DNA from: Avena insularis
Lineage: Eukaryota > Streptophyta > Magnoliopsida > Poales > Poaceae
Length of the DNA: 64,000 nt
Assembly (NCBI GenBank): GCA_023614405.1
Contig: CM042690.1
Location: 667,376,802 to 667,440,801, forward strand
Reading direction: 5' to 3'
This document shows, piece by piece, positions 1 to 12,210 of the stretch. Position numbers and translations under genes: made by a program. The notes under the pieces were generated by a model, which was not told the origin of the DNA, made no database searches, and saw nothing but the letters and a program-made list of their open reading frames with translations. Within the stretch, counting starts at the first letter, position 1. Every line of letters starts with the position of its first letter.

Positions 1-434
1 GGAGATGACGGCGGCTATAGACTCTTTCATGGAATTTTGATCTGCACTTAGGGTTTCAGATCGAGGCATCTTATAGGCGAAAGGGGAGGTCGAGGGGGTG
101 CCCGAGGTGGCCAGACCACCCCCTGGCATGGGCCAGGCTTGGCCGCGCGGCCAGGTGGTGTGGCGGCCCCTCTCCGTCTCGTATTCTGGCTCCGTGTGTC
201 CCTCGGTGAAAAACTAACTTTGGCTTTTGTCCCGTCCAATTCCGAGAATATTCATTTTCTGACTTTCCTGGAACCAGAAACAACAGAAAACAGGCAACTG
301 GCACTGTGGCTCCTCTTAATAGGTTAGTACAAGAAAGTGTATAAAAAGTACTCCAAAGTGTGGACAGAACATAAGAAAGTAGATAAAACCAAGCATGGGA
401 CATCAAAAATTATGGATATGTTAGCAACATATCA
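1..434 (-). repeat. 3' LTR of R1, partial
   Basis: This is the U3 part of the LTR, starting at 434 on the minus strand with TGATATGTTGC and running off the window at 1. It carries a TATA-like CCTATAAGA near position 70-80. The rest of the LTR, roughly 1.15 kb judging from the 5' copy, lies outside the window. Confidence 0.85.
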
Positions 435-3190
435 ACATCCCCAAGCTTAACTCATGCTCATCCTCGAGTAGGTAAGTGATAAAAAGAAAGAATAATTTTT
501 GAGGTGACATGCACCATCATAAACTTGATCAAAGTATTTGTAAAACATTGATAGCTGGGATCATAGTACTTTAACATAGCATGAAAGACAAAGTTCTAAC
601 AATAAGACAAAGCAACTATTGTTGCAACATGAAAAGGCACAAACAAAAGATTCATGAATAACAATGCTTTGAAAGACGTTTGTTTGTTTCACATAAAGAA
701 AACATAACATAGTGGCATTCAGCTTGTCCCTCGTAGAGTAGCAAACATAAATGCATAGGACACCTTCAAAGTTCATAAGAGTGACTAGATACAAATAGTT
801 TAAAACAAGCAATATCAAAGTTCTGCATCAATCAACAAGTCTTGGGACAATGCACATAGAACTAAGAATGGCCACTATGCTCTCAAACTAGGTGCATAAA
901 GATAGAAGGTGGAGACTCAACATAAAAGTAAAAGAAAGGCCTTCATAGAAGGAAGTAGGGATTCAAGTTTCATACAGAGCTTCCTAAAATTATGGTACTT
1001 GTTAGATTTCAGCTCTCATTTCCCCTATCATTAGCATCTTGAAGTGATTAGGGTTAAAGTGAACAAACTATGGTGTATATGCTTGATGAAGTATAAGTTG
1101 GAAATCTCATGTCCCTTGAATACGAGAGTCGCTCCTCATGCTACTCAAGTTTAGTTACCGGTAATTTGTTGTCATAGTAAGCACATGTGTATCATAGAGA
1201 ACCGCCAACGGGGTACCCCTTGCCCAATGATACGGAAGAATCCCCATATCAAAATGACAAGGCAAGCAGACAACGAGCATCTCAGCAATCTTCTTATTTA
1301 CCATGGGAAAATGGTCCTTTTTTCTCTCTTTCCTCTTTTCTCATATCTCTTTTTTTTATTTTCTCTTGTTTCTCAATATCTGACTCTTTTTTTATAAGAA
1401 GAATGCTTCATAGACAGCTCATTATGGTTACGCTGCAGGTTTCCAGCATGACAGCATGGATTAGACCAGCGGCCTGGGCATTTCTCTAACACACATACAT
1501 AACTCCATGGACTTACAAGCTCCCCTTTCATTTCACACCGACGACATCCATAGACAAAAGAGCATGATATCAACTAGGTACAACGTACATGTGCAATGTT
1601 GAAAGCGTTCCCCATGACAGCATGGTTCTGCTAATCCCCAACATATAAGTGCAAGCATATACAACCTAGACGACACAATGGTTCAAGTTTATTAAGGGCA
1701 AGAAAATTAAAGTGTGCCATCAAGTTCGTGAGAGCTTTAATCACTAGTTTTCTCATAACAAGTTTAATTCGGAAGGTATATAAAAACATGAATATACTCG
1801 GAATAGCAAATGCTAATAGGTAGGTATGGTGGAATCTTTGGAATAACTTGGTTTTAGGAGTTGGATGCATGAGTGGAACTGATACTTGGTTATGGAGGCT
1901 AGCAAAAGACTAGGAGCGACCAACTAAGAGAGCAATAATAGCCATAATCATGCAGAGCGGCAAAACATCATTAATCAAAGCATAAAGTGATACTACAAGT
2001 CGAAAACTAAAGGATCATAAAGGCTATGGTGACTTGGGATAGTCCTAACATGGTGTGAGCATGTGCCAAGTCAACCCAAATAAAGCATCAAAGGAGAATA
2101 CCACAATACTATGCTTTAATATGCTAAAACAACGCATGATTCTTTCAAAGGCACATTAAGCAATCTCAATTGTTTATAACATGTCATGCCACAACACAGA
2201 TCACTAAGCATAAGGCCGAAACAATATCAAGCATGGCATGACAAAGCATAGGACGCAGTCAAAAACAAGCTCCTTTACCACTTAAGCATGAACTTTCCTA
2301 CTCTTTTCCAATCCAAACCAAACTATTTGAAAACCAATGCATGAAAGAGGGGGTCCAACCAATTTATTCAGCAAACTAAGAAAACCAAGTAAACTAAAAA
2401 CCAAAACCAAAACGAAAATGAAGACACTCCAAGAACAACACAACTATGCATGAAATAATAAAAATGAAGTGTTTGGAAGAAATCTGGGATTTTTATTGAT
2501 GAAGAAGGGGATGCCTTGGGCATCCCCAAGATTTGACACTTGTACTTCTTGGATATTTCTTGGGGTGACACGTGTGGCATCCCCAAGCTTGAGCTTTAGT
2601 CCATCCTTCATCTCATTACTCATTCCTTCCATACACCTGACATTTTTCTTCATACAAAACTTCACACAATCTTTATTAGCAACATTAGTGCACTAAAGAT
2701 AATAAGTCTTTAGGTTCAGTTTCAACACCAATACAACTTCCATTAAAACACAAGCTACTGTAGCACTTCCCTCAAAAATCTCAATTTCCCAAAAGAACTC
2801 AAAGAGGAACCAATAAGAAGCAAATGCAAATAATGGCAGAAATCTGTCAAAACAGACCAGCAGGTAAAAACAATTTTATCGAAGACCTTCTGTTGCTCAA
2901 ATCAAAAAGTGTTGAACTAACGAAAGTTAGATAACAACCTGGGGCAGAAGCACAAAAATTCACACCTCAAAAAGACATACAGAGATTTTAAACGAATTTT
3001 TACGGTGAAGCACAGAAATCTGTTTTGGGACATCAACTTTACCAATCAATACTTCTCTCTCATTAGAGGTTACTCTTGGCACAAAAAGCAAATAAAAAGG
3101 ATAAGGAGAGGTTATTACTGAAGCAGTAACTTCCAAGACTCATCTAAAACTTTTGGGTTATCTTCCAATAAGTACTTTTCTTTAACGCCT
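435..3190 (-). other. Conserved non-coding 3' module of R1, ending in polypurine tract
   Basis: No credible ORF is present. The stretch aligns along its length with 14930-17699 (composite element) and 32854-30104 (element D). It contains an exact stem-loop (arms 2507-2515 and 2519-2527), two internal copies of the GGGGATG motif, and the terminal polypurine tract at 435-449 on the minus strand. Conservation across otherwise different elements suggests a cis function such as packaging, priming or RNA structure. That function is inferred. Confidence 0.7.
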
Positions 3191-4239
3191 TTAAGTTAGG
3201 CTTGATAGTTTGAGAAGATGCTCACATAAGAAATATGAATTGAAGTAAAAGAGAGCATCAAGAAGCAAATTCAAAACACATTTAAGTCTAACACACTTCC
3301 TATGCATAGGAATCTTGTAAGAAAATAAATCAAAGAAGCACATAGTAACAAGAATGGGTAGATAAAACAAGAGCAACTTCAAAACTTTTAGCACATAGAG
3401 AGGTGTTTCGGTACCATGAAAACTTCTACAACCATATTTTCCTCTCTCATAATAATTTTCAGTAGCCTCATGAATAAACTCAACAATATAACTATCACAT
3501 AAAGCATACTTTTCATGATCTACAAACACTAGAGCTTTATTATAAACATTTTCAAAAGAATACTCAGGAACATAACATTCATCCTCCTTTGGTAAGCATG
3601 GGGGACAATCAAATAATGTAAGGGGTAAAGAGTTACTCATATTAGAAGGTAGGGATGGGTAGATCCATTCTTCCTCCTCTTGATCATCACTCTCCTCCTC
3701 TTTTTCATCCAATGAGCTTCCAGTTTCAGCAATTTCTTCTTCCATAGGCTCTGCAAGGCATTAGTCTCTTCCATTGGTGGAGAGCATCTATTAAGATATT
3801 CAAGAACATAGCCATTTTCTACCTTGTAATTATCAAAGCAAAATTTAAGTATATCATAAACCTCATATTTATAAGGTGAATCATCAGTATTTTCAAGAAA
3901 ACTAGCAAGTTCAAATGCACCCTTCCAAGCAATAAATTCTTCAATTTGTTCCACATCATAAAAGTCATAATTCCCTTTAACATAAGAAGATACGGTAACA
4001 TTATCATTATACTCACATTGAAAAGGGAGGTGTTTATACCTCCTACAGCAACAAGATTTATCAAAGCAATACGTAATATTATAAGTAGAGCAAACGTTTA
4101 TAGCAATGGTATACAATTTATCAATTTATTCCCATAAGTGTTTCCCTTTTTGTGACAAGCGGTGTTCCTTATAATAATATTTTTGTTCTTCCGTGAACCC
4201 ACCTTGCCAATAAGATTCAGTTTCAAAGAAACCAACCAT
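3191..4239 (-). pseudogene. Degraded R1 ORF with acidic middle and hydrophobic C-terminus
   Basis: The likely start is the ATG at 4239-4237, opening MVGFFETESYW. The frame meets a stop at 4128-4126 and continues in the same frame to about 3750, where a frameshift moves it into the frame that ends at 3191. The middle is very acidic (Glu/Asp runs). The last ~90 residues hold a hydrophobic stretch (KVLKLLLFYLPILVTMCFF) and a Lys/Arg- and Leu-rich tail. That C-terminal block is clearly the same as in the ORF at 32855-34201, though the N-terminal parts differ. It may be a remnant of an Athila env-like ORF, or a Gag extension; neither is proven. It is unlikely to be functional in this copy. Confidence 0.65.
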
Positions 4240-4425
4240 TGATAGAAAGCATGATAAAGCAAGACAATAATAGACTAATGAAAATAACGACTATAGTAGG
4301 AACAATTTTTTGTGTGTTTTTGATAAAGAAACAAGCGAACAAAGCAAAAATAAACTAAGCAAAACAAAAACAACAAAGTAAAGAGATTGGTTATGAGGGA
4401 CTCCCCTTGTGAAGACGTCCTTGAC

Positions 4426-4443
4426 TCCCCGGCAACGACACCA
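4426..4443 (-). other. Primer binding site, tRNA-Asp type (R1)
   Basis: The minus strand reads TGGTGTCGTTGCCGGGGA. This is one mismatch from the complement of the plant tRNA-Asp(GTC) 3' end. It lies 11 bases inside the 5' LTR end, the same spacing as in elements A and D. Asp priming is typical of the Athila lineage. Confidence 0.85.
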
Positions 4444-4454
4444 GAAAATATACT

Positions 4455-6039
4455 TCCTGACTCGTGTATTAACGAGCTCGTTGGGGAACCCCAAGAGGAA
4501 GGTAAGATGAGCACAGCAGTAAGTTTTCACTCAGTTATGAAACCAACATTATCAATCTAGTAGGACCAAGGAAACACCTCAAAGGTGTTGCTAGCTGGAC
4601 TTTGGTAGGGCGCACTACTGATGCCAGCAGCAACATGGAAACCTGCACAACACAACCATAGAACTTTGCCCCCAACTTACAGTGAGGTTATCAATCTCAC
4701 CGGTTTTGCTGAAAACAAAGGATTAAACGTATTGTGTGGAAGAAAGTAATAGTTTGCAGAAAGCAGTAAACAGTTGATTGTAGATTGATGATAAAAGAAA
4801 GGACCGGGGTCCATAGTTCACTAGTGGTGGCTCTCCTTAAGATAGATGACATGTTGGATGAACAAATTACAGCGGGGCAATTGACAAACATCGAGAAAGC
4901 GTACAAGCATATACTAATCATCTTGACTCCTTTGAGATTCGATTGGGCATTACAACATTATACATAGACCGTAATCCAACTACATCTATGACTAATAATC
5001 CACCTTCAGGTTATCATCCGAACCCCCTCTAGTATTAAGTTGCAAGCAACAGATAATTGCATTACGCATTGCGTGTAAAGTAAACAATACGATTGTTCTA
5101 TGAATAAAGGATTGTTGTTTTCTCCCTAGTAGCAACAACACATAGAGTACCTTAGATATTTATGTCACTTCCCCAGATTACTAGAGGCATGAACCCACTA
5201 TCGAGCATAAATACTAACTCTTGGAGTTGCAAGCATCTACTTGGCCCAGATAACTACTAACAACGGAAAGCATGCAAGATCACAAATAACAAAGACATGA
5301 TAGAATCAATAATCAATCTGAAATAGCATCTCAATATCCATCGGATCCCGCAAACACAACATGTAGGAATTACAAATAGATGATCTTGATCATGAACAGA
5401 GCTCACAAGATCTAAACATGATAGCACAAAGGAGAAGAACCAGCCATCTAGGTACTACATGGACTCGTAGTCTAGAGATGAACTACTCACGCATCACACC
5501 GGAGGCTTGCATGGTGATGAAGAAGGCCTCCAGGGTGAATTCTCCCCTCCGGCAGGGTGCCGGGAAGAGCTTCAGATCCCTCCCGATCTAGGGATGGAGA
5601 TGATGGCGGCTACAGACTCTTTCATGGAATTTTGATCGGGTACTTAGGGTTTCTGTATCAGAGGCATCTTATAGGCGAAAGGGGAGGTCGAGGGGGTGCC
5701 CGAGGTGGCCAGACCACCCCCTGGCATGGGCCAGGCTTGGCCGCGCGGCCAGGTGGTGTGGCGGCCCCTGGCCCCTCTCCGTCTCGTATTCTGGCTCCGT
5801 GTGTCCCTCGGTGAAAAACTAACTTTGGCTTTTGTCCCGTCCAATTCCGAGAATATTCATTTTCTGACTTTCCTGGAACCAGAAACAACAGAAATCAGGC
5901 AACTGGCACTGTGGCTCCTCTTAATAGGTTAGTACAAGAAAGTGTATAAAAAGTACTCCAAAGTGTGGACAGAACATAAGAAAGTAGATAAAACCAAGCA
6001 TGGGACATCAAAAATTATGGATATGTTAGCAACATATCA
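4455..6039 (-). repeat. 5' LTR of R1
   Basis: About 1,585 bases, starting at 6039 on the minus strand. The U3 part, with a TATA-like CCTATAAGA near 5670, is shared with all the Gypsy LTRs of this window. The R/U5 part matches that of the LTR at 12211-13838. The last bases are GA where the related LTRs have CA, a likely mutation. Confidence 0.85.
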
Positions 6040-8757
6040 ACCGCCACCGTCTCGGTAAGCTGGGATGTCCTCCTAGTTAACCCCTAGCGCCCTTCCACCA
6101 AGGAGATCCTTGTGAGGGCTGCCAGTCGTGGTGTTTCTCAAGGGTCGGCCCCTCCTCCTTTGTATGGCCTAGAGATGGGTCATGCCAAAATGCAGGTGAC
6201 GACTTTGGCCCTACGCGATTCCCCGACCCTTGGACGGGTTGAGAGGGTGGGCGTGCTTGTCACGGGTGTCTGCGAAGGGCTCGATCGACTCTTGGCGGAG
6301 GTCGCCGTGGAAGAGCATCGACTAGCCATAGATTGGGGCTAGGTCCGCGAAGCCGAGAGGTTAGTGAAGGCGGAGCAGGAGGAGGCATGTCTCAAAGCCA
6401 AGGGAGTGCTTCACCGTGCTTCTGACGAGGAGACGAAGATTATATCTGATGTGCGAGCTCAGATCTCTTCATGGGAAGAGGCTTTGTCTGCTCACGAGGG
6501 AGAGGTCTCGACCCGCGAGGTGGACATGAAGCGGTGCCAGGAGGAGCTTGAGTCCAAGTCCCATGAGCTGGCAGATAAGCGCGAGCGCGTTGACATGCTA
6601 TCAAGCGAGACCAAACTAAAGTTTGAGAGGGTCAAGCTCTCCCTCACTCAGCAGGAGAAGGCAACCTCTCGCCTTCGCGAGGCTCTTAAATATGCGGAAC
6701 GATCCCATTATGCCTCCTCCTATGTAGTCGAGAGTCTTGGGGACGAGGTTACTTCAATGAAGGATTGCATTGTGTCTGCGGCAGAGGCCCATGAGCGGGA
6801 CGAGCTACTATCACGGGAGATCTTAGAGTAGCAGAGGAAGACCTTCCGCGCCCTGGCAAATCATCGAGCTCCTCTTCTTCTTGCTTTCAGCCCCAAACAT
6901 TTCTACGCTCTAGAGCTCCTGGCTAGTAGTGAGGGCGAGGCATTCCTAGAGCTTTTGGATAGGATCATCACTCCCTTGGAGAAGGCGGCGCATGGCCTAA
7001 ACCGCTTTGTCGGAAGTGAGTGCCAGAAGATGCTGGGCACCGTTGGGACGACCCTTTCTAGAACCTTATTCGGTAGGCCCCGGGGCTCAACTATGCCTAG
7101 ATTCTGGGGCCGGCATAGCCTCCATAGGGCGCCACCCCGGAAGCAACTACTAAGCTCGAGGTGAAGGTTTTTGGGTTCATGGAGGCACTTATCTTGGCAT
7201 TTCCTTGCAAGGTGGAGAGAGAAACCTCCGTCTCCAGGTGCCGCTCCCACAGGGGAGGAGGACGATAAGGACAACAATGGAGCGGGAAGACCGGAGAGCT
7301 CTGATGCCAAAGATGCCGACGCCTGATGTCTACGCACTTCTATTCTTGTAGACAGTTGTTGGGCCTCCAAGTGTAGAGGTTTGTAGAACAACAACAAGTT
7401 TCCCTTAAGTGGATCACCCAAGGTTTTGTCGAACTCAGGGAGGAAGTGGTCAAAGGTATCCCTCTCAAGCAACCCTACAATCAAGATACAAGAAGTCTCT
7501 TGTGTCCCCAACACACCCAATACACTTGTCAGGTGTATAGGTGCACTAGTTCGGTGAAGAGATAGTGAAATACAAGTGGTATGGATATAAGACAACGCTG
7601 CTAGAAAATACTTTGATGGCGTGGAAGAGACAAGGCAAACTGAAATAAAGATGGCAGCAAGCAAACATGTAACAAATCTAGTTGCAAACGGTGTTTCAAT
7701 GTTTAGAAACAAGGCCTAGGGATCATACTTTCACTAGTGAACACTCTCATATAAATATCTTCTCTTTATGATACTACTCTGAACTACTCTCCGGTTGGAC
7801 ACTCTAATCCATGGTAGGGCTATAACATCACACCTCAAAGTCCGCTTTCCCCATCTAGATAACCCCACACTATCACCTTGAGCTCTAGATGGTTCCAACA
7901 AACACCACAATTTCATAGAAACATCCAACTCCAAATATAACTCATAACAAGTATTTGTAATCTCTATCCTAAGTTCCACCATGGTATGCATGCTGTCACT
8001 TTCACACACATGGGGAAAGCAGATATCTATTAAAGCACTTGAGTAGCAAGGTAGATCTACTTGATTACAAAGCTCATGATCACAATATGATCATGCATAG
8101 AGAGAGAGATGAACACATAACTACCGGTAGAACCCTTAGCCTCGAGAGAGAACTACTCCCTCATCATCATGGGAATCAGCAATGGCGATGGAGATGGTGG
8201 TGGAGATCGATGGAGATGGCTCCGGGGGCACTTCCCCGTCTCGGCAGGGTGTCGGAATAGAGACTTTCTGTCCCCCGAATCTCCCCTTCGGTGGCGACGG
8301 TGTTGTGGAGGTTTTCGTGGCTAGAGGCTATTCGATCTAGGGTTTTTGCATCGGGGGATTCTTATAGGCGAATGGGCAAGGTCGGTGGCCAGCCAGGGGG
8401 CCCACACCATGCCCTGGCGCGGCCTAGGGATGCCCGCGCCAAGGGGTGGTGTGGCTGCCCTGTGGCCCCCCTTCGTCTCTCCTTCGGACTCCATGTGTCT
8501 TCTGGTAAAATATTGACTTTGGTTTTGTCCCGTCCAATTCCGAGAATATTGATTTTCTGCCTTTTCTGGAACCAAAAACAGCAGAAAACAGGCAACTGGC
8601 AATGTGGCATCTTGTTAATAGGTTAGTTCCAGAAAAGTGTATAAAAATACTCCAAAGTGTGGACAAAACATAAGAAAGTAGATATAAAACAAGCATGGAG
8701 CATAAAAAATCATAGATACGTTTGCAACATATCAACGCCTCTATTATCGAGGCTTAA
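6040..8757 (+). pseudogene. Coiled-coil ORF remnant of an older transposon, split by a solo LTR
   Basis: One plus-strand frame runs from 6040 to 7323 with stops at 6085, 6340 and 6829, a TGA at 7162 and local frameshifting around 7140-7230. After removal of the solo LTR and one target copy it continues at 8740 to a TAA at 8755-8757. The product is rich in Glu, Lys and Arg with heptad-like leucines (strong coiled coil, about 6364-6830), then a helical segment and an acidic Gly/Asp/Asn tail. This pattern resembles the C-terminal half of the 'putative gypsy type transposon' proteins common in grasses; that match is from memory and tentative. The 5' end was lost to the R1 insertion at 6039. Codon use is GC-rich, unlike the AT-rich ORFs of the neighbouring elements. 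Confidence 0.55.
7324..8734 (-). mobile_element. Solo LTR of the D family with target site duplication
   Basis: The 1,411-base LTR begins on the plus strand with TGATGTCTACGC and ends with CAACATATCA. It is flanked by identical five-base repeats, acgcc, at 7319-7323 and 8735-8739. It matches the LTR at 35574-36900 throughout. No internal sequence is present, so it is the product of LTR-LTR recombination of a full element. Confidence 0.93.
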
Positions 8758-8966
8758 ATTTTTGCTGTGTGGTGCCCGAGTGGGCCCTTAAACTCGTTTT
8801 ATTTGGAGAAACTGTAAGGACAAGAATCCTAGCGTGGAGCCAACATATTTGTGCCGTTACTTGTGCATTATGCACTATGGCCCCTCGATTAGGTGATCGT
8901 AGGCTCCTATGTTTTGGTGAGGAGAACTCCCTCATTTGTTATTGATGACCCACAAGTATAGGGGGT

Positions 8967-10398
8967 TGATACATTGCAAATGTATCTATAATTTTTGATG
9001 TTCCATGCTTGGTTTTATCCACTTTCTTGTGTTTTGTCCACACTTTGGAGTACTTTTCATATGACTTCTTGGACTAACCTATTAACAAGAGCCACAGTGC
9101 CAGCTGCCTATTTTCTGCTGTTTTTGGTTCCAGGAAAGTCAGAAAATGAATATTCTCGGAATTGGACGGGACAAAAGCCAAAGTGCCTATTTTTTCGGAA
9201 GACTCACGGAGCCATAATACGAGACGGAGGAGGGCCAAGGGCTGGCCACACACCCCCAGGCACGGGTGCCCCCAGGCCACGCTAGGGCATGGTGTGGGCC
9301 CCCCAGGCACCCCCTCGGTCTCCCTCTTCGCCTATAAGAAGCCCTCTAACCTAAAAACTCCAGGGGGTTCGGCGTTTTTCTAGAAGGAGTTCCGCTCCGC
9401 CGCCACCACCAGATTCCACGAAACAGCACCAGAAATTCCGTTCTGGCACCCTGCCGGACGGGGAATTGGAGGAGATCATCGCCATCATCATCACCATCGC
9501 TTCTCCATCGACCATCCATGTTTCCCCCATCTATGAGTGAGTAATCCCCCGCTGTAGGCTATGGGGATGGTAGGGATTGGATGAGATCGTTCATGTAATG
9601 CCATCAAATTGTTAGGGCATGGTGCCTAGTATCTTTTATTAGTGCTTTATGACTTTGTTGCGACTTGTTATGCTTAATGCTTGTCACTAGGGCCCGAGTG
9701 CCATGATTTCAGACCTAAACATGTTATTGATTCATTTTGATAGTATTGTTTTTTGGTCTTATCTGTAAGTTGTATACACACGTTGTTGTCCGGAACCAAT
9801 GGCCCCAAAGTGACAGAAATCGGGATAACCGGAGGGAATGGCTTTGATGTGAGGACCACATGTGTTCACGGAGTGTTAATGCTTTGCTCCGGTTCTCTAT
9901 TAAAAGGAGCACCTTAATTGCCAGTAGTTCCCTTGAGGCCCCGCTGCAAACAGGCTGGCAGGACACAAGATGTTGTGCAAGTTCTCATTGCAAGCACGTA
10001 TGACTATATATGGAACACATGCCTAGGATTATCTAGTACTTGGATGCTTTATCTTATTTATCTGCAATTGCCCTATGTTCTGATTGCTATGTGAATTTTC
10101 TTGTCCATGCAACGCCCGTCCATCCATCCCTATGCCTACCGCACTCGAATCCTACTGTTTCCTGCTATTGTCACTGCTGTCTTTACTTTACTACTATTGC
10201 TACTTTTCTATTCCTACTACAAAACTGTTGCTACTGATAAACTGATGTGAGCAAGATTGTTTCCAGGTGCAGCTGAATTGACAACTCAGTTTTTAAGGCT
10301 TATAAATATTCTTTGGCTCCCCTTGTGTCGAATCAATAAATTGGGTTTCACTTCCCTCGAAAGTACTGCGATACACCCCCTATACTTGTGGGTCATCA
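8967..10398 (+). repeat. 5' LTR of element A
   Basis: 1,432 bases from TGATACATTGC to GGGTCATCA. A TATA-like CCTATAAGAAG lies near 9330. The first ~350 bases match the LTRs of R1, B and D; the remainder matches only 17700-19118. Confidence 0.9.
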
Positions 10399-10409
10399 AG
10401 ACTATTTTC

Positions 10410-10427
10410 TGGCGCTGTTGCCGGGGA
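10410..10427 (+). other. Primer binding site, tRNA-Asp type (element A)
   Basis: TGGCGCTGTTGCCGGGGA sits 11 bases after the LTR end. It complements the tRNA-Asp 3' end with one mismatch. Confidence 0.88.
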
Positions 10428-10487
10428 GCATAACTTTATTTATCAAGTTCGCTTGGATTCTCTATTGTTCGCTGCTATCCATCCATC

Positions 10488-12210
10488 ATGGGTAAGTCTC
10501 ATGATGGCAAGGTCCCTATTTTACCATCCACTACAAGAAGAGGTGCGGTTCTGAACACCTCTGTTGCTCTTGATTCACTGTCTGTTATGAGTAAGTTCCT
10601 TACACCACCACATACACATGCTACACACACTGCTACTACTACTGAATCTGAAACTTCTGATGCTTATGATGCTGCTTCTACTATGCTTGATAAGAGTGGT
10701 TCATTAGGTCATTTCCTAGATGCTACGATTGCTAGAACTATAGCTGGAAATACCGAAACTCCTAATGGAGACACTACCACACCTGTTAGTTCACCTGAAT
10801 CTAGTGAAAGTTATGATATTGAAGATGGTTATGTTGAGATGACCGATGAATTTATTAAAGAATGTAAAAACACCCATGATAGGAGAGTTGCTAATAGTCT
10901 CCTTGAGAGGCGTACTATTATACCCAAATTGTCTCCTATTGCTAAGTTTGCTGCTTCTCCCATAAACATTACAGATAAAGATTATGATTTCTCTCTTGAT
11001 CTATCTTACATAGCTATTGTCGAGAAAGAACCTTTTTGTGGGACTAAGAATGAAAGTGCGGTAGCACATATGAATAAACTTTCTACCATGAGTGGCTTGT
11101 TTTCTAATGATATTAAGATGCGTACTTACTTTGTTGCCAAGATCTTCCCTTTTTCACTAAAAGGAGAAGCTAAAACTTGGTTTAGTAATTTACCTCCTGG
11201 ATCTATTGATAGCCCTGAGTGCTTGATTAGTACTTTCCTGCAGAAATATTTTCCTCCTAGTGCTAGACATGCTATTTTGCAGGAACTTTTTGATTTTAAA
11301 TAGGGAGAAAAAGAGGTATTGCCTGAATCTTGGGCAAGGTTTTGTGCTTTGATTCATGCACAGGCTGGAAGTCCATTACCTAAGAATGAGCTTCTTGATA
11401 TATTTTATAATGGACTAACTGAAGAATCTAGGACATACCTAGATAGTTGTGCTGATTGTGTTTTCAGGAAAAGGACTCCTAAGGAAGCTGAGGAATTAAT
11501 GGCTAAAATAAGTAAGAACTATGAAGATTGGACTCCTCCTAAACAAGCTATACCCGAAGTAATTGTACCTGAACCTACTATTCCGGTGCCTATTCCAATA
11601 TCAAAGAAGAGGGGAGTTATTGAACTAAATGATGAAGTGATGAAGGAAGCTAAGAAATGTCTTAAGGAGAAGGGAATTAAAGCTGCAGATGTAAATAATT
11701 TACCTACTATTGAAGAATTATGTAAGCTTATTTCCTACTCATCCACGATCGAGGTACACTCTCTCCAACACTTTGATGAAGGTGATATCCCTTACTCTAA
11801 ACCTCTTGATCAATGCTTAGAAGAATTTGATATCTTTAATGTTAAGCAAGATAATTTTAATAAAAGGGTGCAAAATCATCTAATGGAAAACACTAGAGCT
11901 ATTGTTGAGTTGAAAGATATTGTGGAAAGAACCTCTAATGATGTTAAAATGATTGTTAAACACTTTCAAATGGTTCAAACTCAAATAGATAAACTCGTTA
12001 AAGTGCAAAACGACTTGCTAGTTAATGCTGCCAAAGAAAAACATGCTTATGAAATTAGAACTAGAAGTGGAGCTGCTACCCAGGATCCTCTATATCCTGA
12101 GGGGCATCCCAAAAGAATTGAGCAGGATTCTCAACAAACTGAAAATAGTGGCTCTACTCGTAAGAAAAGGAAAAAGAAACATAAAGCTGTTGTAGAACCC
12201 TCTGAACCTG
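10488..12210 (+). pseudogene. gag: Gypsy gag, interrupted by an amber stop and truncated by an LTR
   Basis: From the ATG at 10488 one frame runs for about 574 codons with a single internal stop, TAG at 11301-11303. Residues ~215-350 look like the retrotransposon Gag core: the FPFSLKGEAKTWF motif, the FLQKYFPP motif, then FYNGL and a KTPKEA-like stretch. The C-terminal part is helical and ends in a basic patch of Lys/Arg (about 12155-12185). The frame breaks where an LTR begins at 12211, so zinc knuckle, protease and pol are missing. The leader from the primer site to the ATG is about 60 bases. It would form the particle shell if intact; the stop makes this copy unlikely to be functional. Confidence 0.85.

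Larger units (their letters stand above)
1..6039 (-). mobile_element. Non-autonomous Gypsy (Athila-like) LTR retrotransposon 'R1', 3' LTR cut by window start
   Basis: Read on the minus strand, an LTR at 6039-4455 is followed by a tRNA-Asp-type primer binding site (4443-4426), a short degraded ORF (4239-3191), about 2.75 kb of non-coding DNA, a polypurine tract (449-435) and the start of a second LTR (434-1). The two LTR stretches match closely: about 430 bases of the first 434 align by eye, apart from a small length difference in the GC-rich part. No reverse transcriptase, RNase H or integrase can be read, so the element must have depended on proteins supplied by relatives. The probable target repeat at 6040-6044 cannot be checked because the other end lies outside the window. 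Confidence 0.85.

Noticed and set aside
6903..7712. 269-codon minus-strand ORF
   Set aside because: It runs across the boundary of the solo LTR at 7324 and opposes the coiled-coil frame, so it joins two unrelated sequences by chance.
8943..10398. Taking 8943, not 8967, as the start of A's 5' LTR because TGATGACCC pairs with the LTR end GGGTCATCA
   Set aside because: The ggggt target duplication and the position of the polypurine tract before 17700 both require a start at 8967; the first 24 bases belong to LTR C.
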